Assembly (NCBI RefSeq): GCF_020686965.1 | Contig: NZ_JAJEPS010000002.1 | Coordinates: forward strand, 62,001-126,000 | Source: Hominiventricola filiformis | GTDB taxonomy: Bacteria > Bacillota > Clostridia > Lachnospirales > Lachnospiraceae | Length of the DNA: 64,000 bases | Direction of reading: 5' to 3' | Part shown: piece after piece, positions 17,769 to 26,517 of the stretch | How positions within the stretch are numbered: position 1 is the stretch's first letter | How the letters are laid out: each line of letters begins with the position of its first letter | Program-made: the position numbers and the translations under genes | The notes under the pieces: generated by a model | Told to the model about the DNA's origin: nothing | The model's input: only the letters and a program-made list of their open reading frames with translations | Databases searched by the model: none

Positions 17769-18603
17769 TTACATATCCACAGACCGCTTCCAGCACGCTG
17801 CCGCCAATGCTCCGCGCTTTATCCGAGATGGTAAAGCAGTTGGCAAGCTCGCTCTCTCTCGGATCAATGTCCGCGATCTTGAATCCTTTCTGAAAATGAT
17901 AGCCTTCCCGGATGAGTCCCCGGATAATGCCTGAAATAGATGCCTCCACTGACACATAAGAACCGGAAAATGTGCCGTCCTCTGTCATTTTCTCATAAAT
18001 CCGGGCAATCTCCTCACCCTTTTCCACGATATCTCCGATCTGACAGATATTTTTCATATAACCGGCTGTCTCCGCATGGAGAACCCTCTCTTTCGTAAAA
18101 CCGCCGATGTTACCGGGAATTCCGGTATTGGGTAATGCCGACCCGGTCGTAAAAATGCGCGCCAGATTATGGCCCCGCATGGATTCCACCACCAGATCCA
18201 CATCCTCACCTGCGGTAAATCCGGGACCAACTCCAATAACCAGCGGTGCCATCTCTTTTGCAGTCCCCAAATTTTTCTTTGCAATAATGGCGTCCACCAC
18301 AATATCCGGTTTCAACAATGGGATGGAACTGCCCTCCGGATCCACCAGGAGGGGTACACGTCCCTCTTCCAGCACATGGTTTACAGAGGCTCTGTCCGCT
18401 GAAGCAATCCGCTCTGCCGTCACACCTTCCACCGTCGCCGTTCCATCATAGACTGCCTCGGAAAAGGATACCTGCCGTCGAATAGCCGCAGGACTGTCGG
18501 TTTCCAGCACCAGCACCGGGAATCCGGCCCGAAACAGCCGATGCACAATGCCTGTGGCCAGGTCTCCGCCTCCCCTGCAGATAATCAAAATTTTTTTATT
18601 CAT
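17761..18603 (-). CDS. yqeB: YqeB, selenium-dependent molybdenum cofactor biosynthesis protein
   Basis: This 280-residue protein starts at ATG 18603 after GTGGGGG. The N-terminus IICRGGGDLATGIVHRLFRAGFPVLVLE is the conserved YqeB/EF2563 start, resembling a Rossmann nucleotide-binding loop, and VIGVGPGFTAGEDVDLVVE is a second signature. The family is found almost only with selD and selenium-dependent molybdenum hydroxylases and is thought to act in maturation of the selenium-containing cofactor. Its biochemical step is not known to me. Overlaps on both sides show tight operon packing. Confidence 0.88.
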   Translation of the reverse strand: MNKKILIICRGGGDLATGIVHRLFRAGFPVLVLETDSPAAIRRQVSFSEAVYDGTATVEGVTAERIASADRASVNHVLEEGRVPLLVDPEGSSIPLLKPDIVVDAIIAKKNLGTAKEMAPLVIGVGPGFTAGEDVDLVVESMRGHNLARIFTTGSALPNTGIPGNIGGFTKERVLHAETAGYMKNICQIGDIVEKGEEIARIYEKMTEDGTFSGSYVSVEASISGIIRGLIREGYHFQKGFKIADIDPRESELANCFTISDKARSIGGSVLEAVCGYVNG

Positions 18604-19228
18604 AATCCCCCACTGCCTCCTGCCAGGTGCGAAACAAAAACTCCTGCTCTGTTTTCTCTGACAGCAGCACATGAAATTCTCCGGAAAAGTTCATTTCCCG
18701 GAGTTTTTCCTCATAGGCCTTCCGAATCAGACGAAGTTCTGCAATTCCGACTGTTTTTTTACCGGAAATTCCGGTAAGCTCTGCCATCCTATCAAATCGG
18801 AAGATTACATCCTGACAGGACTTTCCCAAATCCCAGATTCCAAGCACCAGAATCACATCTGTCGCTTCTGCCGGAATGACCGGCTCGTGCTCTGCCGGGT
18901 ATTTCAAAGAATAATGTTTCGCACCATCTGCTTCTATTAAAACATAATCGGCAGCGATCAGCAAGTCACGAAACACAGGTTCCGGCAAAGAACCTATTTT
19001 CTGCTTCTGCCCAGGACACAGACTTCCCGCCATGCAGTATCCGGTTCTTTTTATTTTTTCCCTTATAGCAAAAGAATCGCAGGAAAGATCCGTGTCCGAT
19101 TCCACCAGCATATGTGTGGTCGTCGTTACCAGCACGGAAGCACCTTTCCTGCGATATTCTTCAGCCAGCCGATGGATGAGGGTGGTTTTCCCACCCGCAC
19201 CAACAACTGCAATCTTTTTATTCTTCAT
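18596..19228 (-). CDS. yqeC: YqeC, selenium-dependent molybdenum cofactor biosynthesis protein
   Basis: This 210-residue protein starts at ATG 19228, inside the last codons of the permease gene. It carries a P-loop at the N-terminus (VVGAGGKTTLIHRLAEEY), TTTTHML, and the motif YVLIEADGAKHYSLKYPAEHEPVIP, which defines YqeC. It is a putative nucleotide-binding accessory factor of the selenium-dependent molybdenum hydroxylase system and nearly always neighbours YqeB. Its exact role is unknown. The 11-base overlap with the permease implies coupled translation of transporter and cofactor genes. Confidence 0.88.
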   Translation of the reverse strand: MKNKKIAVVGAGGKTTLIHRLAEEYRRKGASVLVTTTTHMLVESDTDLSCDSFAIREKIKRTGYCMAGSLCPGQKQKIGSLPEPVFRDLLIAADYVLIEADGAKHYSLKYPAEHEPVIPAEATDVILVLGIWDLGKSCQDVIFRFDRMAELTGISGKKTVGIAELRLIRKAYEEKLREMNFSGEFHVLLSEKTEQEFLFRTWQEAVGDYE

Positions 19229-20663
19229 CTTCAATATCCCACATCTTGCGGACTGGTTTTGAATTCTTCGGCAGAACAATGTTTAACAGAATAGCTGCCA
19301 GAGAACAGGGTACAATACCGGAGCCGCCAAATACCAGCTGAATATAATAGGGCAGCTGGGAGGTTGCTCCATTGGTTGCACCCAGACCATATCCCAGACC
19401 GATGGCTACCGAAATAATCGTAATCTCACGGCTTCCAATGGGTTCCTTAGTGATCAGCTGGATACCGGAGATCAGGATGGATGCAAACATCATAACAGCA
19501 GCACCACCAAGTACAGACTGGGGCATCACAGACATGATGGCTCCGATTTTCGGACAGAAACCACAAAGGATCAGGAAAATAGCGCCCATGGAAATCGCAA
19601 AACGATTGACAACCTTCGTCATGGATACCAGACCTACGTTCTGTGAGAAAGAGGTATTCGGCAATACACCGAACAGTGCCGCAAATGAAGAACCAAGTCC
19701 ATCGCAGATCACACCACCGGATAACTCCGTATCTGTTGCCTCGCGCGCCATACCACCCTCGATGCAGGCAGAAATATCACCTACCGTCTCGATAGCTGTT
19801 ACAATAAACATAATGCCAATGGGGATAATGGCATTTGCCTGAAAAACCACATGCAGATCAGACAGGGCACCGAATCCAATAAAACTCGGCACTGCAATCC
19901 ATGCTGCATTCTTAATCTGCTCAAAATTAACAACCCAGGAATAGGTATACTCTGCACCATCTGCATTGATACCTACGGTCGGAAGTACCAGTGTCATAAC
20001 GACTGCCACTGCATAGCCTGCCAGAATACCGAACAGAATGGCTGCAGAAGAAAGCACGCTGTCCTGCGGTGCAAAATGCTTCAGCAGAATAATGACAATC
20101 AGTACTACAAATCCAAGAAACAGGTTCTGCAGAGAGCCATAATCTGCTTTTCCGCTTCCACCACAGAAGTAGTTAATCCCCACCCCCAGAAGGGAAAGAC
20201 CGATGGCAATGACAACAGAGCCGGTTACAATGGCCGGGAAAAATTTGCGAAGCGGTTTTAAAAACATTCCGAGAACGCCCTCGAAAATACCGCCCACAAT
20301 ACAGGCTCCCATAATAGCACCGTATGCAAGGATTCCGCCTCCACAGGCAGCCACTGTATTATTCAGCACCCCGAGGAATCCGGAAGAAGTTCCCATAACA
20401 ATCGGCACTTTACCACCTACCGGTCCGATAGAAAAGAGCTGTACCAGGGTTACGATACCTGCCATAACCATGGCATTCTGCAGCAAAGCGGTACGGAGAT
20501 CACCAAATCCGGCATCCGCAGTCAGTCCGCAGAGACCCATCACAATAATCAGCGGGGTCAGATTTCCAATAAACATAGCCATTACATGCTGTAATCCCAG
20601 CGGAATGGCCTGTGAAAGTGGAATTCTTCCTTCGAAATCATAAGGGGTAGAATTTTTTTTCAT
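19218..20663 (-). CDS. NCS2 nucleobase:cation symporter, probably xanthine/uric acid permease
   Basis: This 481-residue integral membrane protein of the nucleobase-ascorbate transporter family has about 12-14 membrane segments. Signatures include GLQHVMAMFIGNLTPLIIV at the start, VTAIETVGDISACIEGGMAREATDTELSGGVICDGLGS around residue 290, and FGVLPNTSFSQNVGLVSMTKV with the QNVGLVSMTKV substrate motif typical of xanthine/uric acid transporters rather than uracil ones. It overlaps yqeC and heads the cofactor genes, so it probably imports the substrate of the molybdenum hydroxylase. Its ribosome site lies in the 3' arm of a long hairpin just upstream. Confidence 0.88.
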   Translation of the reverse strand: MKKNSTPYDFEGRIPLSQAIPLGLQHVMAMFIGNLTPLIIVMGLCGLTADAGFGDLRTALLQNAMVMAGIVTLVQLFSIGPVGGKVPIVMGTSSGFLGVLNNTVAACGGGILAYGAIMGACIVGGIFEGVLGMFLKPLRKFFPAIVTGSVVIAIGLSLLGVGINYFCGGSGKADYGSLQNLFLGFVVLIVIILLKHFAPQDSVLSSAAILFGILAGYAVAVVMTLVLPTVGINADGAEYTYSWVVNFEQIKNAAWIAVPSFIGFGALSDLHVVFQANAIIPIGIMFIVTAIETVGDISACIEGGMAREATDTELSGGVICDGLGSSFAALFGVLPNTSFSQNVGLVSMTKVVNRFAISMGAIFLILCGFCPKIGAIMSVMPQSVLGGAAVMMFASILISGIQLITKEPIGSREITIISVAIGLGYGLGATNGATSQLPYYIQLVFGGSGIVPCSLAAILLNIVLPKNSKPVRKMWDIEDEE

Positions 20664-20671
20664 AAAATAAA

Positions 20672-20729
20672 GCCTCCAAAACTTTCGTAAAATATTAAAC
20701 CGACTAATATTTTACGAAGTTCCGGAGGC
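20672..20729 (-). promoter_or_regulatory. Long hairpin covering the ribosome site of the xanthine-type permease
   Basis: On the minus strand GCCTCC, AACTTCGTAAAATATTA, a short loop, then TAATATTTTACGAAAGTT and GGAGGC form a stem of roughly 24 bp. The GGAGG of the final arm is the Shine-Dalgarno sequence of the permease starting at 20663, and TTTATTTT follows directly. The element can act as a terminator after uraA, as a translation block, or both. Confidence 0.7.
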
Positions 20730-20793
20730 CTGGTCAATGGCATGTTTCCTTATTTTTCCTACTTAACGTTCATTAGTTTTTCTTATAAATAAG

Positions 20794-22176
20794 TTATGCG
20801 TGAATACCTCTGTTCTCATCACCGGAAGTATTCACACCGAATTCATAATCATTACCCGGAAGAATGATGTTCAGAACAATACCTGCGATGGCTGCAATAG
20901 CCAGAGCAGTCAGGGTGATGGAAGTTCCACCGATGGTGAAGGTCAGTCCGCTGCTGAATCCAAGACCACACACAAAGATAACTCCTGCAATAATCAGGTT
21001 TCTGGATTTCGTCAGATCAACTTTATTTTCTACCACGTTGCGGACACCGATCGCAGAAATCATACCATAGAGCATAAAGCTGACGCCTCCGATGATGGAA
21101 GCCGGCATGGTACTGATAATGGCAGATACCTTCGGAATAAAGCTGATGATAATTGCAAATACCGCAGCAATTCGGATAACTCTTGGGTCATGCACACGGC
21201 TCAGCTCCAGAACGCCGGTATTCTCACCGTAAGTGGTATTGGCAGGTCCGCCAAGGAATCCGGCAACAGAGGTCGCAAGTCCGTCACCAAGCAGGGTTCT
21301 GTGAAGACCCGGATCTGCCAGATAGTTTTCTCCAACAGTTGCTGAGATTGCGGACATATCACCTACATGCTCCATCATCGTTGCGATGGCAATCGGTGCC
21401 ATAACTAAGATGGCCGTCACGTCAAATTTGCAGATCTGAATAGGCGGAATTCCCACAATACCTGCAGAGGCAATGGCAGAGAAATCAAGGATAGCAGAAC
21501 CGTCCGGATTGGTGATGCCGATCATGTTCATAAACAGTGCTACTGCATAGGAAATGACAACACCCATAAGAATCGGGATGATTTTGAACATTCCTTTTCC
21601 CCAGATATTAAATACAATAATCACGGCCAGTGCCACAAAAGCAAGGAACCAGTTGTTGGATGCATTGTTGATGGCAGAGGATGCAAGGCTTAAACCGATG
21701 CAGATGATAACCGGTCCGGTGACTACCGGCGGGAGATATCTCATGACACGTTTTACACCTACCATACGGATAATCAATGACAGTACCAGATACAAAAGAC
21801 CTGCCACTACCACACCTCCGCAGGCATAGGCAGCCTTGTCGTTCGCACTCATTCCCGCATACATGCCGGTATCCAGATGGGCAACGGTGGAAAATCCACT
21901 TAAAAATGCAAAGGAAGAACCCAGAAATGCGGGAACTTTAAATTTTGCACACACGTGGAACAATAACGTACCAAATCCGGCACAGAACAGAGTGACTGCT
22001 ACGGTCAGACCACGGGTTGGTCCCTCTCCGCAGGCACCCACAAAATAGCTGTTGACCAGAATCGGCACCAGGATGGTGGCTCCGAACATGGCAAACATGT
22101 GCTGAAGGCCAAGGATGAGCATTTTAGGCACACCCAGTTGTCTGGCATCGCGAATTACATCATTGGACTCATTCAT
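20794..22176 (-). CDS. uraA: NCS2 uracil permease
   Basis: This 460-residue permease has QHMFAMFGATILVPIL near the N-terminus, the family signature MAPIAIATMMEHVGDMSAIS around residue 260 with the substrate-contact Glu, and GGPANTTYGENTGVLELSRV, the TTYGENxG motif of uracil/UraA-type members. It is therefore called a uracil permease, although the operon context (molybdenum hydroxylase and a xanthine-type permease) would also allow another pyrimidine or purine base. A clear promoter lies upstream, making this the first gene of the operon that probably extends to mocA. Confidence 0.87.
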   Translation of the reverse strand: MNESNDVIRDARQLGVPKMLILGLQHMFAMFGATILVPILVNSYFVGACGEGPTRGLTVAVTLFCAGFGTLLFHVCAKFKVPAFLGSSFAFLSGFSTVAHLDTGMYAGMSANDKAAYACGGVVVAGLLYLVLSLIIRMVGVKRVMRYLPPVVTGPVIICIGLSLASSAINNASNNWFLAFVALAVIIVFNIWGKGMFKIIPILMGVVISYAVALFMNMIGITNPDGSAILDFSAIASAGIVGIPPIQICKFDVTAILVMAPIAIATMMEHVGDMSAISATVGENYLADPGLHRTLLGDGLATSVAGFLGGPANTTYGENTGVLELSRVHDPRVIRIAAVFAIIISFIPKVSAIISTMPASIIGGVSFMLYGMISAIGVRNVVENKVDLTKSRNLIIAGVIFVCGLGFSSGLTFTIGGTSITLTALAIAAIAGIVLNIILPGNDYEFGVNTSGDENRGIHA

Positions 22177-22226
22177 AACTTTTTCCTTTCCTCTTTGGCT
22201 TGGTTAATTTGACCTTTTTAACTGTT

Positions 22227-22255
22227 ATTATAGGATTATTTATTTTTGAATACAA
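22227..22255 (-). promoter_or_regulatory. Promoter of the nucleobase/selenium operon
   Basis: TTGTAT (22250-22255) and a perfect TATAAT (22227-22232) on the minus strand have a 17-base spacer. The leader before the uraA ATG is about 45 bases, too short for a PyrR attenuator or purine riboswitch. Confidence 0.7.
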
Positions 22256-22263
22256 GAGTGAAA

Positions 22264-23301
22264 TTACGATTGTCCAAAATAACTGTTCACACCCTGTACC
22301 AGTCCATTGCCTAAAAGGTCCAGCACGCTGTCCGAATGGTCAGAGCAGGCATTTCCAAGCTCCATGTCCACGGACGGTATCGTACTGTAGGAAGTCTGGG
22401 TCAGATCAATGCTCATACTTCCGCCACCATGGATCTTTGTTCCCTGTGCCCGCAGACCTTCTACAAGGGCTGAACCCAGTGCATTGTGTTCGCTCCAGTG
22501 GGAGGCCACCGGCTCCATAGATTTGAGACCGTCCGGTACGGAGATGTAGAAACAGCCTTTGTCATAATTAAGCCCGTCCCCATCCCAGTGAAGGGCAATA
22601 TGGCAGTCTGCTGCATTGTTGCAGATAACCGTACGTGCCACATTATCAAGCTGTACATCATCCCCGTCACGAAGCATGAGAACATCATATCCTGCTGCCA
22701 GCAGCTTCTCTTTTAAGATCTGCGCCATCCGCAGAGTGACGCTGCTCTCCGGTGTGCCATCGTTGAACGTCATGCCAGAAGATACAGCGACAGCCTCTGT
22801 CGCTCCGGCTGCGGTGGTGCCTCCGGTCACTTTGGCGGAACCGTCCGGATGGCACAGAGTCTTCACCTTTGTACCGCCAGAAGTGCCATGTCCGGCATTG
22901 ACACCTACCACGATTTCTTTTCGGTTCTCCGCAGCTTTATAAAGCACTGCCGCACCGGAATTGATCTTCGAGTGGTCCGCGTAAGTCCAGGAGGGATCAA
23001 GGGTGATCTGACCGCCATCCTCATAAACCACCGAGGCAGATGCCGCTTCGGTTTCTTCCGGTTCGGTTTTTCCCGATTCTGCTGCATCATCCACCGTTGG
23101 GACTTCTTTCAACTGATCTTCTGCATCAATCTTCTCCTGTTCGTCACCTTCTTCTTCTGCTGTCTCCTCCGGCACAGGTTCTTCCTCCGCAGTCTCTACA
23201 TTTTCCACTTCCGGCACCTCCACCTCCTGCGTCCCGCAGCCGCCTATTCCCAGCACCAGTACGCCCGTCAGCAGGCACATCACCATTTTCTGTTTCATCA
23301 T
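22264..23301 (-). CDS. Lipoprotein N-acetylmuramoyl-L-alanine amidase (Amidase_3)
   Basis: This 345-residue protein has a lipoprotein signal (VLVLGIGGC lipobox near residue 22), an acidic Glu/Pro linker to about residue 85, and a C-terminal Amidase_3 domain. Zinc and catalytic landmarks are VVGVNAGHGTSGG (first His), a Glu in the ATEAVAVS block, CHIALHWDGDG (third zinc His) and VDMELGNACSDHSDS with the catalytic Glu. It should cleave the amide bond between muramic acid and the stem peptide at the outer membrane face. A large insertion follows the first His, as in some clostridial amidases. It overlaps the SprT-like gene by 4 bases. Confidence 0.88.
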   Translation of the reverse strand: MMKQKMVMCLLTGVLVLGIGGCGTQEVEVPEVENVETAEEEPVPEETAEEEGDEQEKIDAEDQLKEVPTVDDAAESGKTEPEETEAASASVVYEDGGQITLDPSWTYADHSKINSGAAVLYKAAENRKEIVVGVNAGHGTSGGTKVKTLCHPDGSAKVTGGTTAAGATEAVAVSSGMTFNDGTPESSVTLRMAQILKEKLLAAGYDVLMLRDGDDVQLDNVARTVICNNAADCHIALHWDGDGLNYDKGCFYISVPDGLKSMEPVASHWSEHNALGSALVEGLRAQGTKIHGGGSMSIDLTQTSYSTIPSVDMELGNACSDHSDSVLDLLGNGLVQGVNSYFGQS

Positions 23302-24005
23302 CTGTCACCTGCTTTCCGATAACGGGTGGTCTGCAGCACCCATTTCTGATCCATCTTTCGTACTCCATCCTCAAACCGGATATGCAGATGGACACCACCG
23401 GCCCGCTGCTCCACTTTCTCGATGCTTCCAGCTCCGAATTTCGGATGTTCCACACTGTCGCCCACCTGATACTGCACCTTGCTGTCTCTGGTTTTCTTAT
23501 ATTCCTGCTCCCGACGGTAATGATCCCGCATAGGAACCGTGTGGTCGTGAATCTTCGATTTCAGCACCTTGTCATAGTCATGGTTCATAAGCGCTTCCCC
23601 GGCTTTATAATAAGGCGTCGGCGCCGCTCCAACCAGAGAACAGCAGTATTTCCAGGCGCTTCCGTGCTTTCCCGTCTGCCACTGGTACTTCTCCGGAATC
23701 TTCATATGTGCCTGCATATAATGGGCATATTCATGTTTATATAAATCCATCCGGTCGTCCCGGCTTAATGGATGTTCCACGGAATATCCCACAAACAGCA
23801 GGGAAAAATGAAAATGTTCCCGTTCTCCGCCTCCTGCCTGTGTATAAGAGCCAAGGCAATCTCGGTCCATTCCGAACGTCATCGGCACCTTCGCCCCTTC
23901 CAGATGGAATTTTTGATCCAACTCTGCATAAAGTTTCCTGATCTGTGTAGTCAGAATCGGAATTTCTTTATGAAGAGCCTCATATAACATTTCTCTATCC
24001 AGCAT
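23298..24005 (-). CDS. SprT-like zinc metallopeptidase with C-terminal Tudor-like domain
   Basis: This 235-residue protein starts at ATG 24005 (GGAGG upstream). The motif LYKHEYAHYMQAHM contains HExxH with a third His further on, as in the SprT-like family. The typical C-terminal CxxC zinc ribbon is missing. Residues about 180-225 (VGDSVEHPKFGAGSIEKVE and HIRFEDGVRKMDQKWV) form a small beta barrel like the C-terminal domain of UvrD helicases. SprT-like enzymes in higher organisms cleave DNA-protein crosslinks; the role of this bacterial form is unknown. It is cotranscribed with the amidase gene. Confidence 0.7.
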   Translation of the reverse strand: MLDREMLYEALHKEIPILTTQIRKLYAELDQKFHLEGAKVPMTFGMDRDCLGSYTQAGGGEREHFHFSLLFVGYSVEHPLSRDDRMDLYKHEYAHYMQAHMKIPEKYQWQTGKHGSAWKYCCSLVGAAPTPYYKAGEALMNHDYDKVLKSKIHDHTVPMRDHYRREQEYKKTRDSKVQYQVGDSVEHPKFGAGSIEKVEQRAGGVHLHIRFEDGVRKMDQKWVLQTTRYRKAGDR

Positions 24006-24088
24006 GTCTCTTCCTCCATGGCTCCTATTATACGCATACCTGTGCATCTTACACAATATTAATTCAGCTCATTTATAAATATTGCAGC

Positions 24089-24117
24089 TTGAATTATTTT
24101 CATTTTCTGTTTATACT
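24089..24117 (+). promoter_or_regulatory. Promoter of brnQ
   Basis: TTGAAT (24089-24094) and TATACT (24112-24117) are separated by 17 bases, 34 bases before the brnQ start codon. No T-box is visible. Confidence 0.7.
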
Positions 24118-24150
24118 GGAAAGAAACATATTGGAAAAGAGGGAGATTTT

Positions 24151-25251
24151 ATGCAGAACTTATCCATGAAACATCGGTGCATCATTGGATTTACATTATT
24201 TTCCATGTTTTTTGGTGCCGGGAACCTGATTTTCCCGCCTCTGTTGGGGGCACAGGCGGGAAGAGACACCCTTATTGCCATGGCAGGATTAGGTCTGACA
24301 GCTGTCCTGCTGCCGATCCTGTCTGTCATGGCTGTGGCCCGGCACGATGGACTCACCAATCTGGTCGGCAGTATTCATCCGGTACTGGCTGTCCTGTTCG
24401 CCGTCTTTGTTCATCTGATGATCGGACCCTGCGTGGCTATTCCGCGAACCGCATCCACCAGCTTTGAGATGGCGGTGGCTCCGTTTCTTCACAACAGTGA
24501 TCAGACTTTATTCCTGATCCGCTGCGTTTACTCCTTTGTATTTTTCACAGCAGCTATCATGATTGCGCTGAAACCGACCCATTTAAAAGACCTGCTCGGG
24601 AAGATCATGACGCCGGTCCTGTTGGTGTTGATTGCCGTAACCTTTTTCGGCGTCCTTGTAAAACTGCCGGCACTTTTTGCCGCACCCAATGCCTACTATG
24701 CAGGGCACCCCATCCGCAGCGGATTTATCACCGGCTACCAGACTATGGACATTCTGGCCGCCTACAACTTCGGCACAGTTATCTCCATGAACATTGGGTC
24801 CTTTGGCATTACAGATAAAAAAGCAGTCGCTTCCGAGACAATTCGCGCCGGCATCATGGCCGGTGTCATGCTGATCATCGTCTACGGTGCCACTTCCTAC
24901 ATTGGAGCCGTGTGCAGTGTGGATTTTCCGGGCGCACAGAACGGTGCAGAAATCCTGACCTGGGCTGTCAAAGCATGCTACGGCATCTATGGGCAGCTGA
25001 TCATCGGAGCTATTTTCTTCATCGCCTGTTTTAACGTATGCGTAGGACTTCTCTGCTGCTGTGCCACTTTCTTCCATGAGCTGCTTCCGAAGATTTCTTA
25101 TGTGGCATGGCTGATCATTTTTGCAGTGTCCAGCTTCGTCATTTCCAGTGCCGGACTGAACTTTATTCTTACTATGTCCCTTCCGGTGCTGCAGATCATG
25201 TGCCCAGTTGCGATTCTGATTACGGTCTATGGATTAATTCGTAAACCTTAA
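24151..25251 (+). CDS. brnQ: BrnQ-type branched-chain amino acid symporter
   Basis: This 366-residue protein starts at ATG 24151 (GGGAG site) and has about 12 membrane segments. It matches the LIVCS family: GFTLFSMFFGAGNLIFPPLLG at the N-terminus, GPCVAIPRTASTSFEMAVAPF, and GYQTMDILAAYNFGTVI. It imports leucine, isoleucine and valine with sodium or protons. It is somewhat shorter than the usual 430-440 residues and lacks about one C-terminal helix pair, but the frame is intact. It is monocistronic and ends near a bidirectional terminator. Confidence 0.9.
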   Translation: MQNLSMKHRCIIGFTLFSMFFGAGNLIFPPLLGAQAGRDTLIAMAGLGLTAVLLPILSVMAVARHDGLTNLVGSIHPVLAVLFAVFVHLMIGPCVAIPRTASTSFEMAVAPFLHNSDQTLFLIRCVYSFVFFTAAIMIALKPTHLKDLLGKIMTPVLLVLIAVTFFGVLVKLPALFAAPNAYYAGHPIRSGFITGYQTMDILAAYNFGTVISMNIGSFGITDKKAVASETIRAGIMAGVMLIIVYGATSYIGAVCSVDFPGAQNGAEILTWAVKACYGIYGQLIIGAIFFIACFNVCVGLLCCCATFFHELLPKISYVAWLIIFAVSSFVISSAGLNFILTMSLPVLQIMCPVAILITVYGLIRKP

Positions 25252-25294
25252 ACAGATATTTTTCATGGCTGTTGTGGCAAAAAAATAAAAAAAC

Positions 25295-25328
25295 CGCAGG
25301 TCTGCGTGTTTCCACGCATTCCTGCGGA
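25295..25328 (-). terminator. Terminator between brnQ and the Ldh2-family gene
   Basis: CCGCAGG pairs with CCTGCGG and an inner TGCGTG/CACGCA extends the stem. On the minus strand it is followed by a long T tract, so it mainly ends the Ldh2-family transcript; it can also serve brnQ. Confidence 0.8.
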
Positions 25329-25348
25329 TTTATGATTAACTCTGCAGC

Positions 25349-26479
25349 TTAATAATTTCCGGTAAAAAACTTGCTGTCGCGCTGCAGCTGATAATCCTTA
25401 AAATAAGAAGAAAAATCAAGTTTCAGGTAATCGCAGAGATTTGCCAGCTCTGCCATAGTATTATCATTGACCTGAATGCCATGTTCCATACGATCTTTCT
25501 GAGCCAGAACCTCTTTTTCTCCGTGAGTATAGATTTTCTCTGCTCCGTCTGCTTTCGGGCTCTCCCGTAATGCTTCCAGATAATCTGAAAAATGCTTTTT
25601 GATCGCTTCCGGATCACCGAAGACTGCCGGATTCACTGCGATAAATCCATGACAGATACCGGTTTTGTCCGGGAAGGTACAGCATTTATCAGAAGTTACT
25701 CCCATGGAAAGGATAGAACTGAACAGCTCACAGAGCATACCGTAACCATAACCTTTATGGCCTCCGCTCACTTCCCTGTCGCCGCCAAGAGGCATGATTC
25801 CACCGCCCTTCTTGCCGACGATATTTGCCAGCACATCCGGTGCGCTGGTACTTTCCTGTCCGTCGCTTCCCAGTGCCCATCCGTGAGGCAGCTCTTTGCC
25901 CATCTTGTTGTACATCTCCAGCTTTCCTCTGGTTACCACCGTAGTGGAACAGTCAAAAAGGAACGGATAAGGTTCTGCAGGCATAGCGACTGCAATTGGA
26001 TTGGAGCCAAGCATGGCTTTCTTGCCAAAGGTCGGTACCATAATTGCTTCTGAGTTGGTACATGCCATTCCAAGAAGGCCTTCATCACTTGCCATCTTTG
26101 CATAATACCCCGCAATGCCAAAATGGTTGGATTCCCGAACAGTTACCATGCCAATACCGGTAGTTTTCGCCTTCTCAATGGCCTTCTTCATGGCAAAGAT
26201 GGAAATAAGCTGTCCCATGCCATTGTGTCCGTCGATCACTGCGGATACTGGTGTTTCAAATACCACCTCCGGCTTTGCCTGAGGATGGATGGTTCCTTTT
26301 TCAATTCCCTTGTGATAGCGCACCATACGCTGCATACCGTGACTCTCAATTCCATAAAGATCCGCCATCAGAAGTACATCTTCAATATCCTTGCTTTCTT
26401 CGTCACTGAACCCGAAAGCGCGAAATGCTTCATAACAAAATTTCTCTAATACCTGATAACTCCATTTTACATACCCCAT
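25349..26479 (-). CDS. Ldh2-family NAD(P)-dependent malate/lactate-type dehydrogenase
   Basis: This 376-residue protein starts at ATG 26479 (AGGAG site). It belongs to the Ldh_2 superfamily, whose fold is unrelated to classical malate dehydrogenase. Signatures are ADLYGIESHGMQRMVRY (catalytic His region), VTVRESNHFGIAGYYAKMA, TNSEAIMVPTFGKKAMLGSNPIAVAMP and GGHKGYGYGMLCELF. Members reduce 2-keto acids, for example ureidoglycolate, sulfolactate, diketogulonate or malate; the substrate here is unclear. The promoter upstream has a GntR/FadR-type palindrome, and the nearest regulator is the FadR-type gene just upstream, which suggests control by a small acid. Confidence 0.88.
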   Translation of the reverse strand: MGYVKWSYQVLEKFCYEAFRAFGFSDEESKDIEDVLLMADLYGIESHGMQRMVRYHKGIEKGTIHPQAKPEVVFETPVSAVIDGHNGMGQLISIFAMKKAIEKAKTTGIGMVTVRESNHFGIAGYYAKMASDEGLLGMACTNSEAIMVPTFGKKAMLGSNPIAVAMPAEPYPFLFDCSTTVVTRGKLEMYNKMGKELPHGWALGSDGQESTSAPDVLANIVGKKGGGIMPLGGDREVSGGHKGYGYGMLCELFSSILSMGVTSDKCCTFPDKTGICHGFIAVNPAVFGDPEAIKKHFSDYLEALRESPKADGAEKIYTHGEKEVLAQKDRMEHGIQVNDNTMAELANLCDYLKLDFSSYFKDYQLQRDSKFFTGNY

Positions 26480-26493
26480 ACTCGTTCTCCTTT

Positions 26494-26506
26494 TTGGTAT
26501 TACCAA
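26494..26506. promoter_or_regulatory. FadR/PdhR-type operator palindrome
   Basis: TTGGTATTACCAA is a perfect palindrome of the TTGGTnnnACCAA class bound by FCD-type GntR regulators. It sits 12 bases downstream of the -10 box and just ahead of the Ldh2-family ribosome site, a good position for repression by blockage. Confidence 0.7.
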
Positions 26507-26517
26507 TTTATGAACAG

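Noticed and set aside
20664..22226. Purine riboswitch or PyrR attenuator upstream of the nucleobase permeases
   Set aside because: The leader of uraA is about 45 bases and the interval before the second permease lacks the purine aptamer core; only a long hairpin is present.
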